Shown here: positions 1-8,987 of the stretch, one piece after another
Layout: each line of letters opens with the position of its first letter
Position numbering within the stretch: the first letter of the stretch is position 1
NCBI GenBank assembly: GCA_003584005.1
Contig: QXHL01000004.1
Coordinates: forward strand, 60,646-124,645
Source: Alicyclobacillaceae bacterium I2511
GTDB lineage: Bacteria > Bacillota > Bacilli > Alicyclobacillales > Alicyclobacillaceae
DNA length: 64,000 nucleotides
Direction: 5' to 3'
The notes under the pieces: model-generated
Told to the model about the DNA's origin: nothing
The model's input: the letters and a program-made list of their open reading frames with translations, nothing else
Databases searched by the model: none
Position numbers and translations under genes: made by a program

Positions 1-428
1 AAGTCGTCATAGGCCAATGCAACTGGTAAACAACGCATTAGTGACCCATTGCCTGCACTCTGCCCGTTCTGATTTTGGTGCACCTGTTGTGCAGCTGCAA
101 ACCAATCCCCTTGGTAGGTGTGAAATACGGCTTCAATCGTGAGCCCCACAGATTTCGGTTTAGATTGATGCCACTCTAAAAAATGCTCACCAATATGTGG
201 AATTGGATTTTGTGGGTCATCCAGTATTCCCCGCGCCACGGCAAGCGCCATAGCCGTATCATCCGTAGTTTCCCCCTTTTGCCATACCCCTGACGAACTC
301 ATCTCAGTCAAATATCCATACCGCCCCCTGATGTTCTCCGGAGTCAAAAACTCTGTGGCAGCTCCCAAAGCATCACCAATGGCAAAGCCATAAATTGCCC
401 CTTTAATGTGATGATACAGGTTCAGCAT
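1..428 (-). CDS. ADP-ribosylglycohydrolase family protein (partial, runs off left edge)
   Basis: The minus-strand frame starts at ATG 428 and stays open to base 1, giving 142 N-terminal residues. It shows ARH-family signatures: a Gly-rich start ending in GDALGA, the metal-binding TDDTAMALA segment near residue 55, and GNGSLMR near residue 130. The family removes ADP-ribose from proteins or small molecules using two Mg2+ ions and is often called DraG-like. A G-rich Shine-Dalgarno run lies about 8 bases before the ATG. The C-terminal half lies outside the window, so the second metal site cannot be checked. The substrate is unknown. Confidence 0.85.
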   Translation of the reverse strand, partial: MLNLYHHIKGAIYGFAIGDALGAATEFLTPENIRGRYGYLTEMSSSGVWQKGETTDDTAMALAVARGILDDPQNPIPHIGEHFLEWHQSKPKSVGLTIEAVFHTYQGDWFAAAQQVHQNQNGQSAGNGSLMRCLPVALAYDD

Positions 429-510
429 GGATGTGACCCCCCAAAAGTGGATTTATCCAAATCCAACGATTACCTTGGCATGTCTAATGTGAGTATACCC
501 CAATACACCG

Positions 511-540
511 CTGTATGGGTGACAAGTGTCACCCATACAG
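511..540. repeat. Perfect inverted repeat (14-bp arms, 2-bp centre)
   Basis: CTGTATGGGTGACA at 511-524 is exactly mirrored at 527-540. It sits between the stop of the flavin reductase (593) and the start of the ADP-ribosylglycohydrolase (428). No T-run follows on either strand, so it resembles an operator or cruciform more than a Rho-independent terminator. The rest of 429-592 holds nothing else I recognise. Confidence 0.7.
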
Positions 541-592
541 CGAGAAAATTCGTACCGTAGCCGCTTCCTTTTTACCCCTTTGGCTAAGGTCG

Positions 593-1069
593 TTACCCTC
601 CGTAAAACAATCCAGTTTCTTTTAGTGTCATGGGATTCCCTGTACGATGAAGCCCAGCGTCCACCACTTCACCCACAAATAGTACATGGTCTCCCCGTTC
701 ATTCACGTCCACAACTCTACACTCAAACCAAGACAAGGCATCCTTTAGGATGGGGCTGCCCGTATTCTGTGTGTAAAATTCCACCTCACCAAATTTATTA
801 CCTACTCGCGACACTGGTTTAAAAAAGGAAAAGGCCAAATCCTTTTGTCCTGTTTCCAGCACACTCACTGAAAACACCCCACTGTCACGAATACCGTCAC
901 AGGATGTGGTCCCCTTTTTTGCGGCAATTGCCACAAGTGGCGGAGTAAAAGAGATCTGGGTCACCCAGTTTCCCGTAAACGCATTAACATCATCGCCCAC
1001 TTTTGTACCAATCACGTACAAGCCGTAAGAAATCCCACGCAAAGCACCTTTTTTCGACTTATCATCCAT
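593..1069 (-). CDS. Flavin reductase family protein (FMN-binding split barrel)
   Basis: This 158-residue protein matches the flavin reductase-like domain across its whole length. Recognisable parts are GLYVIGT near residue 16, the NWVTQISFTPP segment near residue 34 that contacts FMN in the family, and a C-terminal FVGEVVDAG strand. Such proteins reduce FMN or carry it for partner oxygenases. No partner oxygenase lies nearby, so the physiological electron acceptor is unknown. ATG at 1069 is preceded by AAGGTGG. It is probably transcribed alone, since 143 bases separate it from the upstream hydrolase gene. Confidence 0.85.
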   Translation of the reverse strand: MDDKSKKGALRGISYGLYVIGTKVGDDVNAFTGNWVTQISFTPPLVAIAAKKGTTSCDGIRDSGVFSVSVLETGQKDLAFSFFKPVSRVGNKFGEVEFYTQNTGSPILKDALSWFECRVVDVNERGDHVLFVGEVVDAGLHRTGNPMTLKETGLFYGG

Positions 1070-1212
1070 AAAATGCCCACCTTTTCATGATATCATAGTT
1101 CCCACACAAGGAACCTAAGTTCTATCCTAGCGGAATTTCGTCACAAATTGAACAATTTTTATTTCTTAACTGGTAACTACATTTTGCACTGCGGCATCCA
1201 ATGGGGTCTAAA

Positions 1213-1854
1213 TTAGGAGCCCTCTGATTCACGAAAGTAAGGATTCACGAGCTTTTGCTCAGCCACTGTACTCTCTAACCCATGCCCAGGGTAAATTTTT
1301 AATCTATTAGGGAGTGTTAACAACCGTTGCAAAGAACTTCTCATGTCCTGCAAGTTGGACAAAGGCAAATCTGTCCGGCCAATCGTCCCGGCGAAAAGAG
1401 TGTCTCCAGTAAAAGCTACCTCATTTCCCACCAGGCTAATGCTGCCTGGGGAGTGGCCCGGAGTATGCCAAATGGTAAAATCGTGGGTACCCACAGACAC
1501 CAAATCGCCATCCTCCCAATACACATCAGGCAATTGCAGTGCCTCAATACGGCGCCCCAACCAAGTTTGCGCAGACGCCTGTAACTGCTCCCATAAAGGT
1601 AAATCTGCTTTGTGCAAATAAGCAGGTACCCCCAAGCTCTGGCGCAGCACATCCACCCCCATGATATGATCCAGGTGACCATGGGTCAACCAGAGGGCCC
1701 GTACTGTTAAACTGTGTCGAGTCACGAAATCCAACACACGAGTGACATCTGTGTCCCCGGGATCAACAATCACTGCTTCGCGAATGTTCCCAGTCTCCCA
1801 TAAAACATAACAGTTGGAGGCCAGTGGGCCCAAGACAAAGGGCATTATTTCCAT
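1213..1854 (-). CDS. MBL-fold metallo-hydrolase (glyoxalase II-like, YqgX type)
   Basis: This 213-residue metallo-beta-lactamase-fold protein carries the binuclear metal motif THGHLDH near residue 57, then HTPGHSPGS near residue 130, GDTLF near residue 150 and a C-terminal PGHG. That order is typical of short glyoxalase II-like hydrolases that act on thioesters. The dedicated substrate-binding C-terminal domain of true glyoxalase II is absent. The start ATG 1854 follows GGAGG. It sits directly downstream of dtd in the relA-dtd-MBL order common in Bacilli, probably as one operon (gap 46 bases). Confidence 0.88.
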   Translation of the reverse strand: MEIMPFVLGPLASNCYVLWETGNIREAVIVDPGDTDVTRVLDFVTRHSLTVRALWLTHGHLDHIMGVDVLRQSLGVPAYLHKADLPLWEQLQASAQTWLGRRIEALQLPDVYWEDGDLVSVGTHDFTIWHTPGHSPGSISLVGNEVAFTGDTLFAGTIGRTDLPLSNLQDMRSSLQRLLTLPNRLKIYPGHGLESTVAEQKLVNPYFRESEGS

Positions 1855-1900
1855 TCACAGTTCCTCCGAATCCTACTAATTTATACGTTTCAGACAACCT

Positions 1901-2350
1901 TTAACACTGTCTCTCCGAATCCAAAATGAGCGTCACTGGCCCATCGTTGACTAGTCGGACATCCATCATTGCCCCAAAAACCCCTGTCTCCACTGTCAGA
2001 TCGTGCTTTCGCAGATTGGAATTCAATTCATCAAACCATTGTCGGGCCTGCTTTTGGTCCGCTGCTTTGCTGAAGCTAGGCCTCCTGCCATGACGGACAT
2101 CTCCGTACAAAGTGAACTGGGATACGGACAAAACGGACCCGCCTAGTTCAAGGATATCTCGGTTCATTTTCCCTTGTGCGTCTTCAAATATTCGCAAATG
2201 TACAATCTTTTGCACGATGTAGTTAAGGTCCACTGTCTGATCACCGACGGCAATTCCCACCAATAAAAGTAGGCCGTTTCCAATGGATCCTACCGTTTGC
2301 CCGGCCACCTGGACAGAGGCTTCACGCACTCGCTGCACCACAACCCTCAT
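1901..2350 (-). CDS. dtd: D-aminoacyl-tRNA deacylase
   Basis: At 149 residues this has the full usual Dtd length. It contains the catalytic SVSQFTLYGD segment near residue 76 and the cross-subunit GP motif as NDGPVT near residue 136, with the N-terminal MRVVVQRV start. The enzyme removes D-amino acids (and glycine) wrongly attached to tRNA and acts as a homodimer in the cytoplasm. ATG 2350 is preceded by TAGGAGGA. The gene follows relA by 53 bases, a conserved Firmicute arrangement, so co-transcription is likely. Confidence 0.95.
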   Translation of the reverse strand: MRVVVQRVREASVQVAGQTVGSIGNGLLLLVGIAVGDQTVDLNYIVQKIVHLRIFEDAQGKMNRDILELGGSVLSVSQFTLYGDVRHGRRPSFSKAADQKQARQWFDELNSNLRKHDLTVETGVFGAMMDVRLVNDGPVTLILDSERQC

Positions 2351-2403
2351 GATTTGCGATGTCCTCCTAGTCTTAAACGCCCAGATTCCCCTAAACCATA
2401 CAT

Positions 2404-4626
2404 TTACTGAATCACCCGGCGCACTGTACGAATATCCTTTAACCTTTTAATTCGCTCCACGACGCCGCGTAAATGGTCAATGTTGCGAATACGCAGAGTC
2501 AAATTCACGTGGGCAATGCGTTGGCTGTCAGCCCGTGCGCTAACGGCCGTGATATTTGTCTTTGTTTCATTGATGGCATTCATGACTTCATTGACGAGCC
2601 CAGTTCTATCCAGACCCAGCACCTCTAAGTCCACAGAATAGAACATATCCGGTGTGCTTGCCCACTCCACTGCAATCACATGTTGTGCATCCACAAGCAG
2701 ATCTGCTGCATTGGGACAGTCTGCTCGATGCACAGATACGCCATGACCGCGCGTGATGAAACCAATAATTTCATCCCCAGGAACTGGATTGCAGCAGTGC
2801 GCTAAGCGAATCAAGATATTGTCAATCCCGAGCACTCGCACCCCTTGGGGGCTGGCTTTCCCTTGCGGTTTGCTCTCTATCACCGGCGGTGCAACCTCTA
2901 CAGGACCGTGATCTCGACGGTACTTTTCAATCAGTCTCCCAATGACTTGCGCCGCGCTAAGCCCGCCATAACCGATGGCTGCATACATTTCGGAGTCCTT
3001 TGCAAAATTTAGTTTTTGCAGCACATCTGCGAGGTAGCTGGAATTGAGCAAGTCTGTCAAAGCATACTTTTGACGGACAATTTCTTTTTCTAACGTTTCT
3101 CTCCCACGAGCTACATTTTCTTCACGGTTTTCTCGTTTAAACCACTGACGAATTTTTCCTTTTGCTTGCGAAGATTGGACAATTTTTAACCAATCTCGAC
3201 TTGGACCATAGCTCTGTTTAGAGGTCAACACTTCCACGATGTCGCCGGTACGCATACGGTAATCCAGGGGTACTATTTTGCCATTGACTTTAGCACCAAC
3301 GCAGTGATTGCCAATGTCTGTATGGATGCGGTAGGCGAAATCGATGGGGACACTGCCTGCAGGCAATTCAATAACTTCACCTTTGGGAGTAAAAACAAAG
3401 ACCTCATCAGAAAATAGGTCCACTTTGAGAGTTTCCATGAACTCCTGAGCATCTCGGTAGTCCTGCTGCCACTCCAGCACTTCACGAAACCAAGCCAGTT
3501 TTTGTGCAAACTTAACATTCGGCTTGTCCCCGCCCTCCTTATAAACCCAGTGGGCCGCAATGCCATACTCAGCCGTTCCATGCATGTCCCAAGTGCGAAT
3601 TTGTATTTCAAGGGGCTCACCCCTAGGCCCCACCACTGTGGTGTGCAGGCTTTGATACATATTGTATTTGGGCATGGCAATATAATCTTTAAATCTCCCC
3701 GGCATAGGTTTCCAAAAGGTGTGAACAATCCCCAGCACCCCATAGCAATCCTTGATACTATCGACAATTACGCGAACCGCAAAGAGGTCGTAAATCTCAT
3801 TAAACTCTTTCTGTTGTGAAGCCATCTTGTGATAAATGCTATAGATATGTTTTGCGCGCCCAGATACATCCGACCGGATGTCCATGGCGCGCAATCTTTC
3901 CCGCAAAATTTCTATCACTTCATTAACATAGGTTTCTCGTTCCTTGCGTTTTTGTGCCATCAGATGAACGATACGATAGTACGCCTGCGGGTTGAGATAG
4001 CGTAAAGCGGTGTCCTCAAGTTCCCATTTGATACTGTACATTCCAAGCCGATGGGCCAAGGGAGCAAAAATGTCTAAAGTCTCCTTGGAGATACGAACCT
4101 GTACCTCCACTGGCTGATAGCGTAGTGTGCGCATGTTATGCAGACGGTCGGCCAGTTTAATCATCAATACACGAATATCCTTAGCCATCGCCATGAATAA
4201 TTTACGCAGATTCTCCGCCTGCTGCTCCTCTACGGAATCAAACTTAATTCTGTTAATTTTGGTAACTCCGTCCACTAAGGCTGCCACCTCAGACCCAAAC
4301 TGACGGATGACCTCTTCGTCTGTAACCCCGGTATCTTCCACCACATCGTGAAGTAATGCCGCAGCAATCGTGGTGGCATCCATTTCTATATCCGCTAAAA
4401 TAAGCGCCACCGCCAAGGGGTGGGTGATATAGGGATCCCCAGATTTGCGAAATTGCCCGAGGTGTGCCCTGTCTGCATAACTATAAGCTCGACGAATAAA
4501 CTCAGTATCTTCCGGGCGACCGTATCGAGCTACTTTATCACACAAACGGTTCAGGTCAGGTGCCTCTGCGTCAGCAGCCTGAGAAGCCTCTAACCCCTGG
4601 GCCACGTTGCCCACCCCCTCCAGCAA
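2404..4626 (-). CDS. relA: Bifunctional (p)ppGpp synthetase/hydrolase (RSH family)
   Basis: This 740-residue long RSH protein makes and degrades the stringent-response alarmone (p)ppGpp. The N-terminal HD hydrolase domain shows HDVVED at residues 93-98. The synthetase domain follows (about 240-350) with RAKHIYSIYHKM and EIQIRTWDMHG, then a TGS domain (about 400-460), a conserved Cys/His segment (HCCNPVPGDEIIGF) and a C-terminal ACT domain. Both catalytic halves look intact, as expected for the single long RSH of Firmicutes. The start is uncertain: TTG 4626 gives this length, but an in-frame GTG a few codons later follows GGAGGGGG. It lies 14 bases after apt, so the two are probably one operon. 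Confidence 0.95.
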   Translation of the reverse strand: MLEGVGNVAQGLEASQAADAEAPDLNRLCDKVARYGRPEDTEFIRRAYSYADRAHLGQFRKSGDPYITHPLAVALILADIEMDATTIAAALLHDVVEDTGVTDEEVIRQFGSEVAALVDGVTKINRIKFDSVEEQQAENLRKLFMAMAKDIRVLMIKLADRLHNMRTLRYQPVEVQVRISKETLDIFAPLAHRLGMYSIKWELEDTALRYLNPQAYYRIVHLMAQKRKERETYVNEVIEILRERLRAMDIRSDVSGRAKHIYSIYHKMASQQKEFNEIYDLFAVRVIVDSIKDCYGVLGIVHTFWKPMPGRFKDYIAMPKYNMYQSLHTTVVGPRGEPLEIQIRTWDMHGTAEYGIAAHWVYKEGGDKPNVKFAQKLAWFREVLEWQQDYRDAQEFMETLKVDLFSDEVFVFTPKGEVIELPAGSVPIDFAYRIHTDIGNHCVGAKVNGKIVPLDYRMRTGDIVEVLTSKQSYGPSRDWLKIVQSSQAKGKIRQWFKRENREENVARGRETLEKEIVRQKYALTDLLNSSYLADVLQKLNFAKDSEMYAAIGYGGLSAAQVIGRLIEKYRRDHGPVEVAPPVIESKPQGKASPQGVRVLGIDNILIRLAHCCNPVPGDEIIGFITRGHGVSVHRADCPNAADLLVDAQHVIAVEWASTPDMFYSVDLEVLGLDRTGLVNEVMNAINETKTNITAVSARADSQRIAHVNLTLRIRNIDHLRGVVERIKRLKDIRTVRRVIQ

Positions 4627-4640
4627 AATCTCTCTACACG

Positions 4641-5153
4641 TTAAAAGCGAATCAGCGTCTCCACTGCAAAGTGGGTCAACTTGTCACGGCCCCTCAATTC
4701 AGTCAGCTCAATTAGAAAAGCTGCACCCACAACCTGCGCCCCAAGTTGTTGTACCAAGTTCACCGTGGCGGAAATGGTGCCCCCTGTGGCCAACAGGTCA
4801 TCCGCAACCACCACACGAGCCCCTTTCGGCAGGGCGTCCTGATGAACCTCCAATATGTCTTTCCCATATTCTAACCCATACTCCACAGAAATTGTGCGGG
4901 CTGGAAGCTTTCCACCCTTGCGTACAGGCACAAACCCAACCCCTAATGCATAGGCCAAAGGTGCCCCCACCACATAACCCCGCGCCTCCGGGCCCACCAC
5001 GTACTGTGCGCCCTGTGCACGCGCAAACTCCGCAAGTTTATCAATTGCTCCACGATAGGCAACGCCATTCCCCAACAAGGGGGTAATATCCCGAAATAAA
5101 ATTCCTGGTTGAGGAAAGTCAGGAATTTCCCTAATCAGTGCTTTCCAGTTCAT
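4641..5153 (-). CDS. apt: Adenine phosphoribosyltransferase
   Basis: The enzyme salvages adenine to AMP using PRPP. It has the type I phosphoribosyltransferase PRPP loop VVVADDLLATGGT near residue 120, and the Apt N-terminus IPDFPQPGILFRDITPL. I chose ATG 5153 because it gives the normal 170-residue length and follows AAGGAAGG. The frame is open 54 codons further upstream, but those residues do not look like Apt. The apt-relA-dtd order is conserved in Bacilli. Confidence 0.95.
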   Translation of the reverse strand: MNWKALIREIPDFPQPGILFRDITPLLGNGVAYRGAIDKLAEFARAQGAQYVVGPEARGYVVGAPLAYALGVGFVPVRKGGKLPARTISVEYGLEYGKDILEVHQDALPKGARVVVADDLLATGGTISATVNLVQQLGAQVVGAAFLIELTELRGRDKLTHFAVETLIRF

Positions 5154-5262
5154 AAACAAACGCCTTCCTTCCATCATATGCATCAGGGCAACACAAAGCA
5201 AACAAGCATCTCTGACACCCCTGTCAAATAGATAAACTTCGGGGCTTGTAACAAAATTGGAA

Positions 5263-6207
5263 TTATAGGCGCGGAAACCCATTGCGGCGTTCCTTAGCCT
5301 CAACCGGATTGACATGGACCCAAACGTCCCTCACCATGGGAAACTGTTGCATCAGTTCCTCTTTTACCCTCGTGGCAATAACATGGCCTGCACTGACACT
5401 CAAATCCCCCAGTACGCTAATTTCCACGTCAATGATGACATACTGGCCATGATCCCGTACGCGCAGCACATCAATGCGGCGCACGCCAGCAACTGCCGCA
5501 ATCTGGTCACGGTAAGGTAAAATTTCGTCCCCCTCCATGACCCGGTCCATCAGGACGTGCACGGCATCTACTGCAATCTCATAACCCATTTTTACCACCA
5601 GCACCGCCACAGCAGCACTGGCCACAGAATCCATATACAGCATCCAACCGATATGCCAACTCGCTCCTAATATAGACAACAAAATCCCTATCAGAGCTGC
5701 GCTGGAAGACAGCACATCGGACCGATGATCCGCCGCCGATGCCAGTAGACTTCGACTGTGTAAGCGGCGACCCAGACGGTAATTATAGTGATACAACCAT
5801 TCCTTGACAAGGATAGCCCCAACAGCCGTCCAAGCGGCAGCTAATCCGGGTGCCACAGGCCGCCCCCAAAAGGACCGCACCGCCTCAACGGCAATTTCTA
5901 CGCCAGCTGCCAGTAAAACCCCTGCTACAATTCCCGAACTTAGAAGTTCTGCCTTGCCGTGCCCGTATGGATGGTCTGCATCTGCAGGTTTGCGGCCAAT
6001 CCACAAGCCCACCATGACGGCTACAGAACCCACCACATCGGCCGCAGAATGCACACCGTCAGCAAACAGCGCGGGGCTTTCTGCAGTCAATCCAACCGCT
6101 ATTTTACTCACCGTTAACCCCACATTGATGGCCAGACTCCACCAGCCACCTCGACGGGCCTGTCGGTCAGCCTTCGGACCATAGACCTCATCCTCTTGCA
6201 ACTGCAA
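5263..6207 (-). CDS. Cation diffusion facilitator (CDF) family efflux transporter
   Basis: This 314-residue integral membrane protein exports divalent metals (Zn2+, Fe2+, Mn2+ or Co2+ in the family) by proton antiport. It has the HSxxD metal site as HSAAD at residues 53-57, the second-helix DADHPYGHGKAE segment at about 75-86, and a cytoplasmic ferredoxin-like C-terminal domain ending near PMVRDVWVHVNP. Six membrane helices are expected. The metal cannot be assigned from sequence. TTG 6207 is the likely start. It sits between secF and apt on the same strand. Confidence 0.9.
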   Translation of the reverse strand: MQLQEDEVYGPKADRQARRGGWWSLAINVGLTVSKIAVGLTAESPALFADGVHSAADVVGSVAVMVGLWIGRKPADADHPYGHGKAELLSSGIVAGVLLAAGVEIAVEAVRSFWGRPVAPGLAAAWTAVGAILVKEWLYHYNYRLGRRLHSRSLLASAADHRSDVLSSSAALIGILLSILGASWHIGWMLYMDSVASAAVAVLVVKMGYEIAVDAVHVLMDRVMEGDEILPYRDQIAAVAGVRRIDVLRVRDHGQYVIIDVEISVLGDLSVSAGHVIATRVKEELMQQFPMVRDVWVHVNPVEAKERRNGFPRL

Positions 6208-6273
6208 AATTGCTCGATCCCTTCAATAAAATTCCCCATTATAAGCTTCAACAGTCCGCTGCAGGGACCCCCA

Positions 6274-7185
6274 TCAAGCGGTCTGTCCCTTGGCCTTTAT
6301 TTTGCGAAACTCACGCCCTCGCCAAATCACCCACAGGGGACTGGCAATGAAAATTGAGCTGTAGGCCCCACTGATGAGACCAATAATTAACGCGAAGGTA
6401 AAGGTATGAATCGACTGTCCACCAAAAAAGTACAGCATCACCGCGGCAATTAAAACCGTAATGACCGTATTGATGGACCTGCGCATGGTTTGCCATAGGC
6501 TCATTTCCACCAGTCGCTGCAATTCTTCGTACGACCGCGGTTTAGAAATTTTTTGGTTTTCTCGGATTCGGTCAAAGATGACAATGGTGTCGTTAATAGA
6601 ATAGCCCACAATGGTCAGGATGGCCGCAACAAAGGTGAGGTCCACCTCCATACGCAACAGTGCAAAGACCGACATGACAATGAAGGCATCGTGTAGAAGG
6701 GCCACAATCCCCGCAATCGCAAAGCGATACTCGAAACGTATGGCTACATAAATCACAATAAATAAAGAGGCCAGCAGGACCGACCAAACCGCTTTGCTAG
6801 AGGTTTGCTGGGCCACAATAGGGTCCACCATCTCGGTGCTGGCCCCCTGGGACTTGGGGAAGTATTGTTTTTCCAGCTGAGTGATTTTGGCCACCTGGGC
6901 TGGTGTGAGTTCCTCGCCAAAGCGTACAACAGCAGTCTGCCCGAGCGTGCCTTGAACTGTAACAGCTCCCTCGCCCAAGTGGAATCCGCCAGCGGCAAAC
7001 ATTTGTTGGACCTTTGCTGAGTTCACTGGTTGATTGAGTTGTAGTTGAACCCTTGATCCTGCTTTAAAATCAGTTCCCAAATTGAAGCCAAACACCGTAA
7101 AGGCAATCAATCCTAGCACGGTAATGGTCCCGGACAGCATAAAAAACCATTTGCGGTGACCAACGATATCGAACCGGGCCTTCAC
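6274..7185 (-). CDS. secF: Protein translocase subunit SecF
   Basis: This 303-residue membrane protein works with SecD to drive late steps of Sec-dependent export using the proton motive force. It has the family pattern: a first helix, the FNLGTDFKAGSRVQL start of the periplasmic-type domain near residue 32, and five clustered C-terminal helices including VGYSINDTIVIFDRIREN near residue 205. The GTG start at 7185 overlaps the secD stop by four bases (GTGA), so translation is probably coupled. SecD and SecF are separate here, whereas they are fused in Bacillus subtilis. Confidence 0.95.
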   Translation of the reverse strand: MKARFDIVGHRKWFFMLSGTITVLGLIAFTVFGFNLGTDFKAGSRVQLQLNQPVNSAKVQQMFAAGGFHLGEGAVTVQGTLGQTAVVRFGEELTPAQVAKITQLEKQYFPKSQGASTEMVDPIVAQQTSSKAVWSVLLASLFIVIYVAIRFEYRFAIAGIVALLHDAFIVMSVFALLRMEVDLTFVAAILTIVGYSINDTIVIFDRIRENQKISKPRSYEELQRLVEMSLWQTMRRSINTVITVLIAAVMLYFFGGQSIHTFTFALIIGLISGAYSSIFIASPLWVIWRGREFRKIKAKGQTA

Positions 7186-8468
7186 TTAACCATCACCCCT
7201 TTTCCAATTCCGAACCACCAGGGTCGATTGACCACGTTGGAGCGTGTGAGCAAGAGTAGCATCAGACGGCCCATCATCACAGCGGTGAGCAGACTAGAAA
7301 TGATGCTTATCATTAGGGCAATGGCAAACCCCCGGATGTCCCCTTGGCCAAACCAGTACATCACGGCACCCGCAATAAACGTGGTGGAATTGGAATCAAT
7401 GATGGTTCGCAAAGCCCTTTGCGTTCCAGCAATAACGCTGGACATAAAACTTTTGCCATTGTGCATTTCATCTTTAATTCGTTCGTATGTGATGATGTTT
7501 GCATCGACGGCCATGCCCACCCCCAACACCAAGGCTGCCAAACCAGGCAGTGTCAGCACCACATGCAACCCCGCAAAAACCACCAGAACCAGGTATAGAT
7601 AAGCCACCAGGGACAAGTCCGCAATCAATCCAGCCACCCGGTACAACGTCAACATAAACAAGAAAATCAAAATAATGGCTGCCAACCCTGCCCACATCGT
7701 GGCCTTTAGTGAGGCAATCCCCAGCGTGGGCCCCACATTTGTGGAGCTGACCAGTTGCAAGGGATAGGGCAACGCCCCAGCATTGAGCTGTTTGGCCAAG
7801 GTGATACAAGCTTGAGATGTATTCAGCGAGCCTCCGGAAATTTCAGAACGTCCATCAGACATAACTTGTTGAATCACCGGGTCTGTCAGTAACTGACCAT
7901 TAAGAAATACATAAATGGGCTTGGTCAAATACTGTTTAGTAATGTTATACCACTGTTGAGGATTCTTGAAGTCAAGCGTCACAACATTTTGACCCGTATT
8001 GGGGTCTGTGGTCCATTGAGAATTGCTCTGCAAGTCTTTTCCAGTCGCCAACAGGGTACTGGCCACTGGCTGCCACTGTCCGTTCTTTTCTTGGATAGCC
8101 TGACCATACATGCGCAGGTCCGCCGTTTTCCCAATCATTTGCTCAGCCTGTTGTTGGTTAAAAGCCCCAGCCAAATCGACACGAATTTGTGTTCCATTTT
8201 CTACCGCAATGGTCGGCGACGAGACCCCCAAGGCATTGACTCGCGTTTCCACAGCCTGTACGGCCGCACTCACTCCAGTGGATGTCACAGGATTGTCCTT
8301 TGTGGGTTGGATTTGATAAAGAAGTTCAATGCCCCCCTTGAGGTCCAAGCCAAGCGGAATTGTTTTCCAAAGACGTAACGAAGTCGTGCTCGTCAGTCCC
8401 AAAATCACCAACGCAATTACCACGACGGCCGTAAAACGCCCCCATTTGTGTTTGCTTACTCTCTTCAA
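7182..8468 (-). CDS. secD: Protein translocase subunit SecD
   Basis: This 428-residue partner of SecF has the N-terminal helix, then the LGLDLKGGIELLYQI motif near residue 38, a P1-like head domain, and C-terminal helices containing GVGMAVDANIITYERIKDE near residue 315. It is shorter than the Escherichia coli protein but normal for Gram-positive SecD. TTG 8468 is preceded by GGAG at a suitable distance. It overlaps secF, forming a two-gene operon. The comN-like gene lies upstream on the same strand. Confidence 0.95.
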   Translation of the reverse strand: MKRVSKHKWGRFTAVVVIALVILGLTSTTSLRLWKTIPLGLDLKGGIELLYQIQPTKDNPVTSTGVSAAVQAVETRVNALGVSSPTIAVENGTQIRVDLAGAFNQQQAEQMIGKTADLRMYGQAIQEKNGQWQPVASTLLATGKDLQSNSQWTTDPNTGQNVVTLDFKNPQQWYNITKQYLTKPIYVFLNGQLLTDPVIQQVMSDGRSEISGGSLNTSQACITLAKQLNAGALPYPLQLVSSTNVGPTLGIASLKATMWAGLAAIILIFLFMLTLYRVAGLIADLSLVAYLYLVLVVFAGLHVVLTLPGLAALVLGVGMAVDANIITYERIKDEMHNGKSFMSSVIAGTQRALRTIIDSNSTTFIAGAVMYWFGQGDIRGFAIALMISIISSLLTAVMMGRLMLLLLTRSNVVNRPWWFGIGKGVMVK

Positions 8469-8567
8469 AACCTCAGTCTCCTAACAACCCGCAACACAGC
8501 CCCGCTTGCGGAGAAGTATTCGCGGTGCGCAATTTCGTCCTGTTCAGATATACAGCCCTAAGTATAC

Positions 8568-8849
8568 TCAAGTCGGATTTTCGGCGTCAAACTCATGCAA
8601 TCGGCCCTTGTAAGCTTGCATCGTCATGAAGTTCATGAACCGTCCGGCATTCAACCCCAGAATGACACCCACCCACTCATGTAAAGGGGCTGTTTCTTTT
8701 ACCAATCCTTGCACACATGCCCACACCTCGTTTACAGTTACCGCGTCATAACCCAACTGGTGGAACTCCTCCACTTTCACCTGGCACAACTGACGTAAGT
8801 CAGGAAGATAACTTTGCCAGTCCCCCTGTGATTGGGTCCCCTGTTCCAC
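8568..8849 (-). CDS. ComN-like post-transcriptional regulator
   Basis: This small soluble protein of 93 residues resembles the ComN (YrzD) family. The support is the C-terminal pattern of a Leu-rich stretch followed by RFMNFMTMQAYKG, and its position between secD and a spoVB-like gene, which matches B. subtilis order. In B. subtilis ComN acts on comE mRNA. Whether that target exists here cannot be seen. No promoter stands out in the short divergent region towards spoVB. Confidence 0.7.
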   Translation of the reverse strand: MEQGTQSQGDWQSYLPDLRQLCQVKVEEFHQLGYDAVTVNEVWACVQGLVKETAPLHEWVGVILGLNAGRFMNFMTMQAYKGRLHEFDAENPT

Positions 8850-8948
8850 GGCTGTCCGCCCCCATTCGTCCGTTCAAATCGACACACTCTACTAGTGTTC
8901 GCCAGGCTACGGTTTTTTCCTGCCGTGGACTAACTTCAAGCTTGTCTG

Positions 8949-8956
8949 CATACAGT
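8949..8956 (+). promoter_or_regulatory. Candidate sigma-E -10 element before the spoVB-like gene
   Basis: CATACAGT at 8949-8956 fits the mother-cell sigma-E -10 consensus (CATACAnT). It lies 32 bases before the chosen start codon, with a clear ribosome site in between. I see no strong -35 element at the right distance. The support is the -10 match plus the knowledge that spoVB of B. subtilis is sigma-E dependent. Confidence 0.4.
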
Positions 8957-8987
8957 GATACGGATTCCCTTGCGGAGGTTCACTGAA

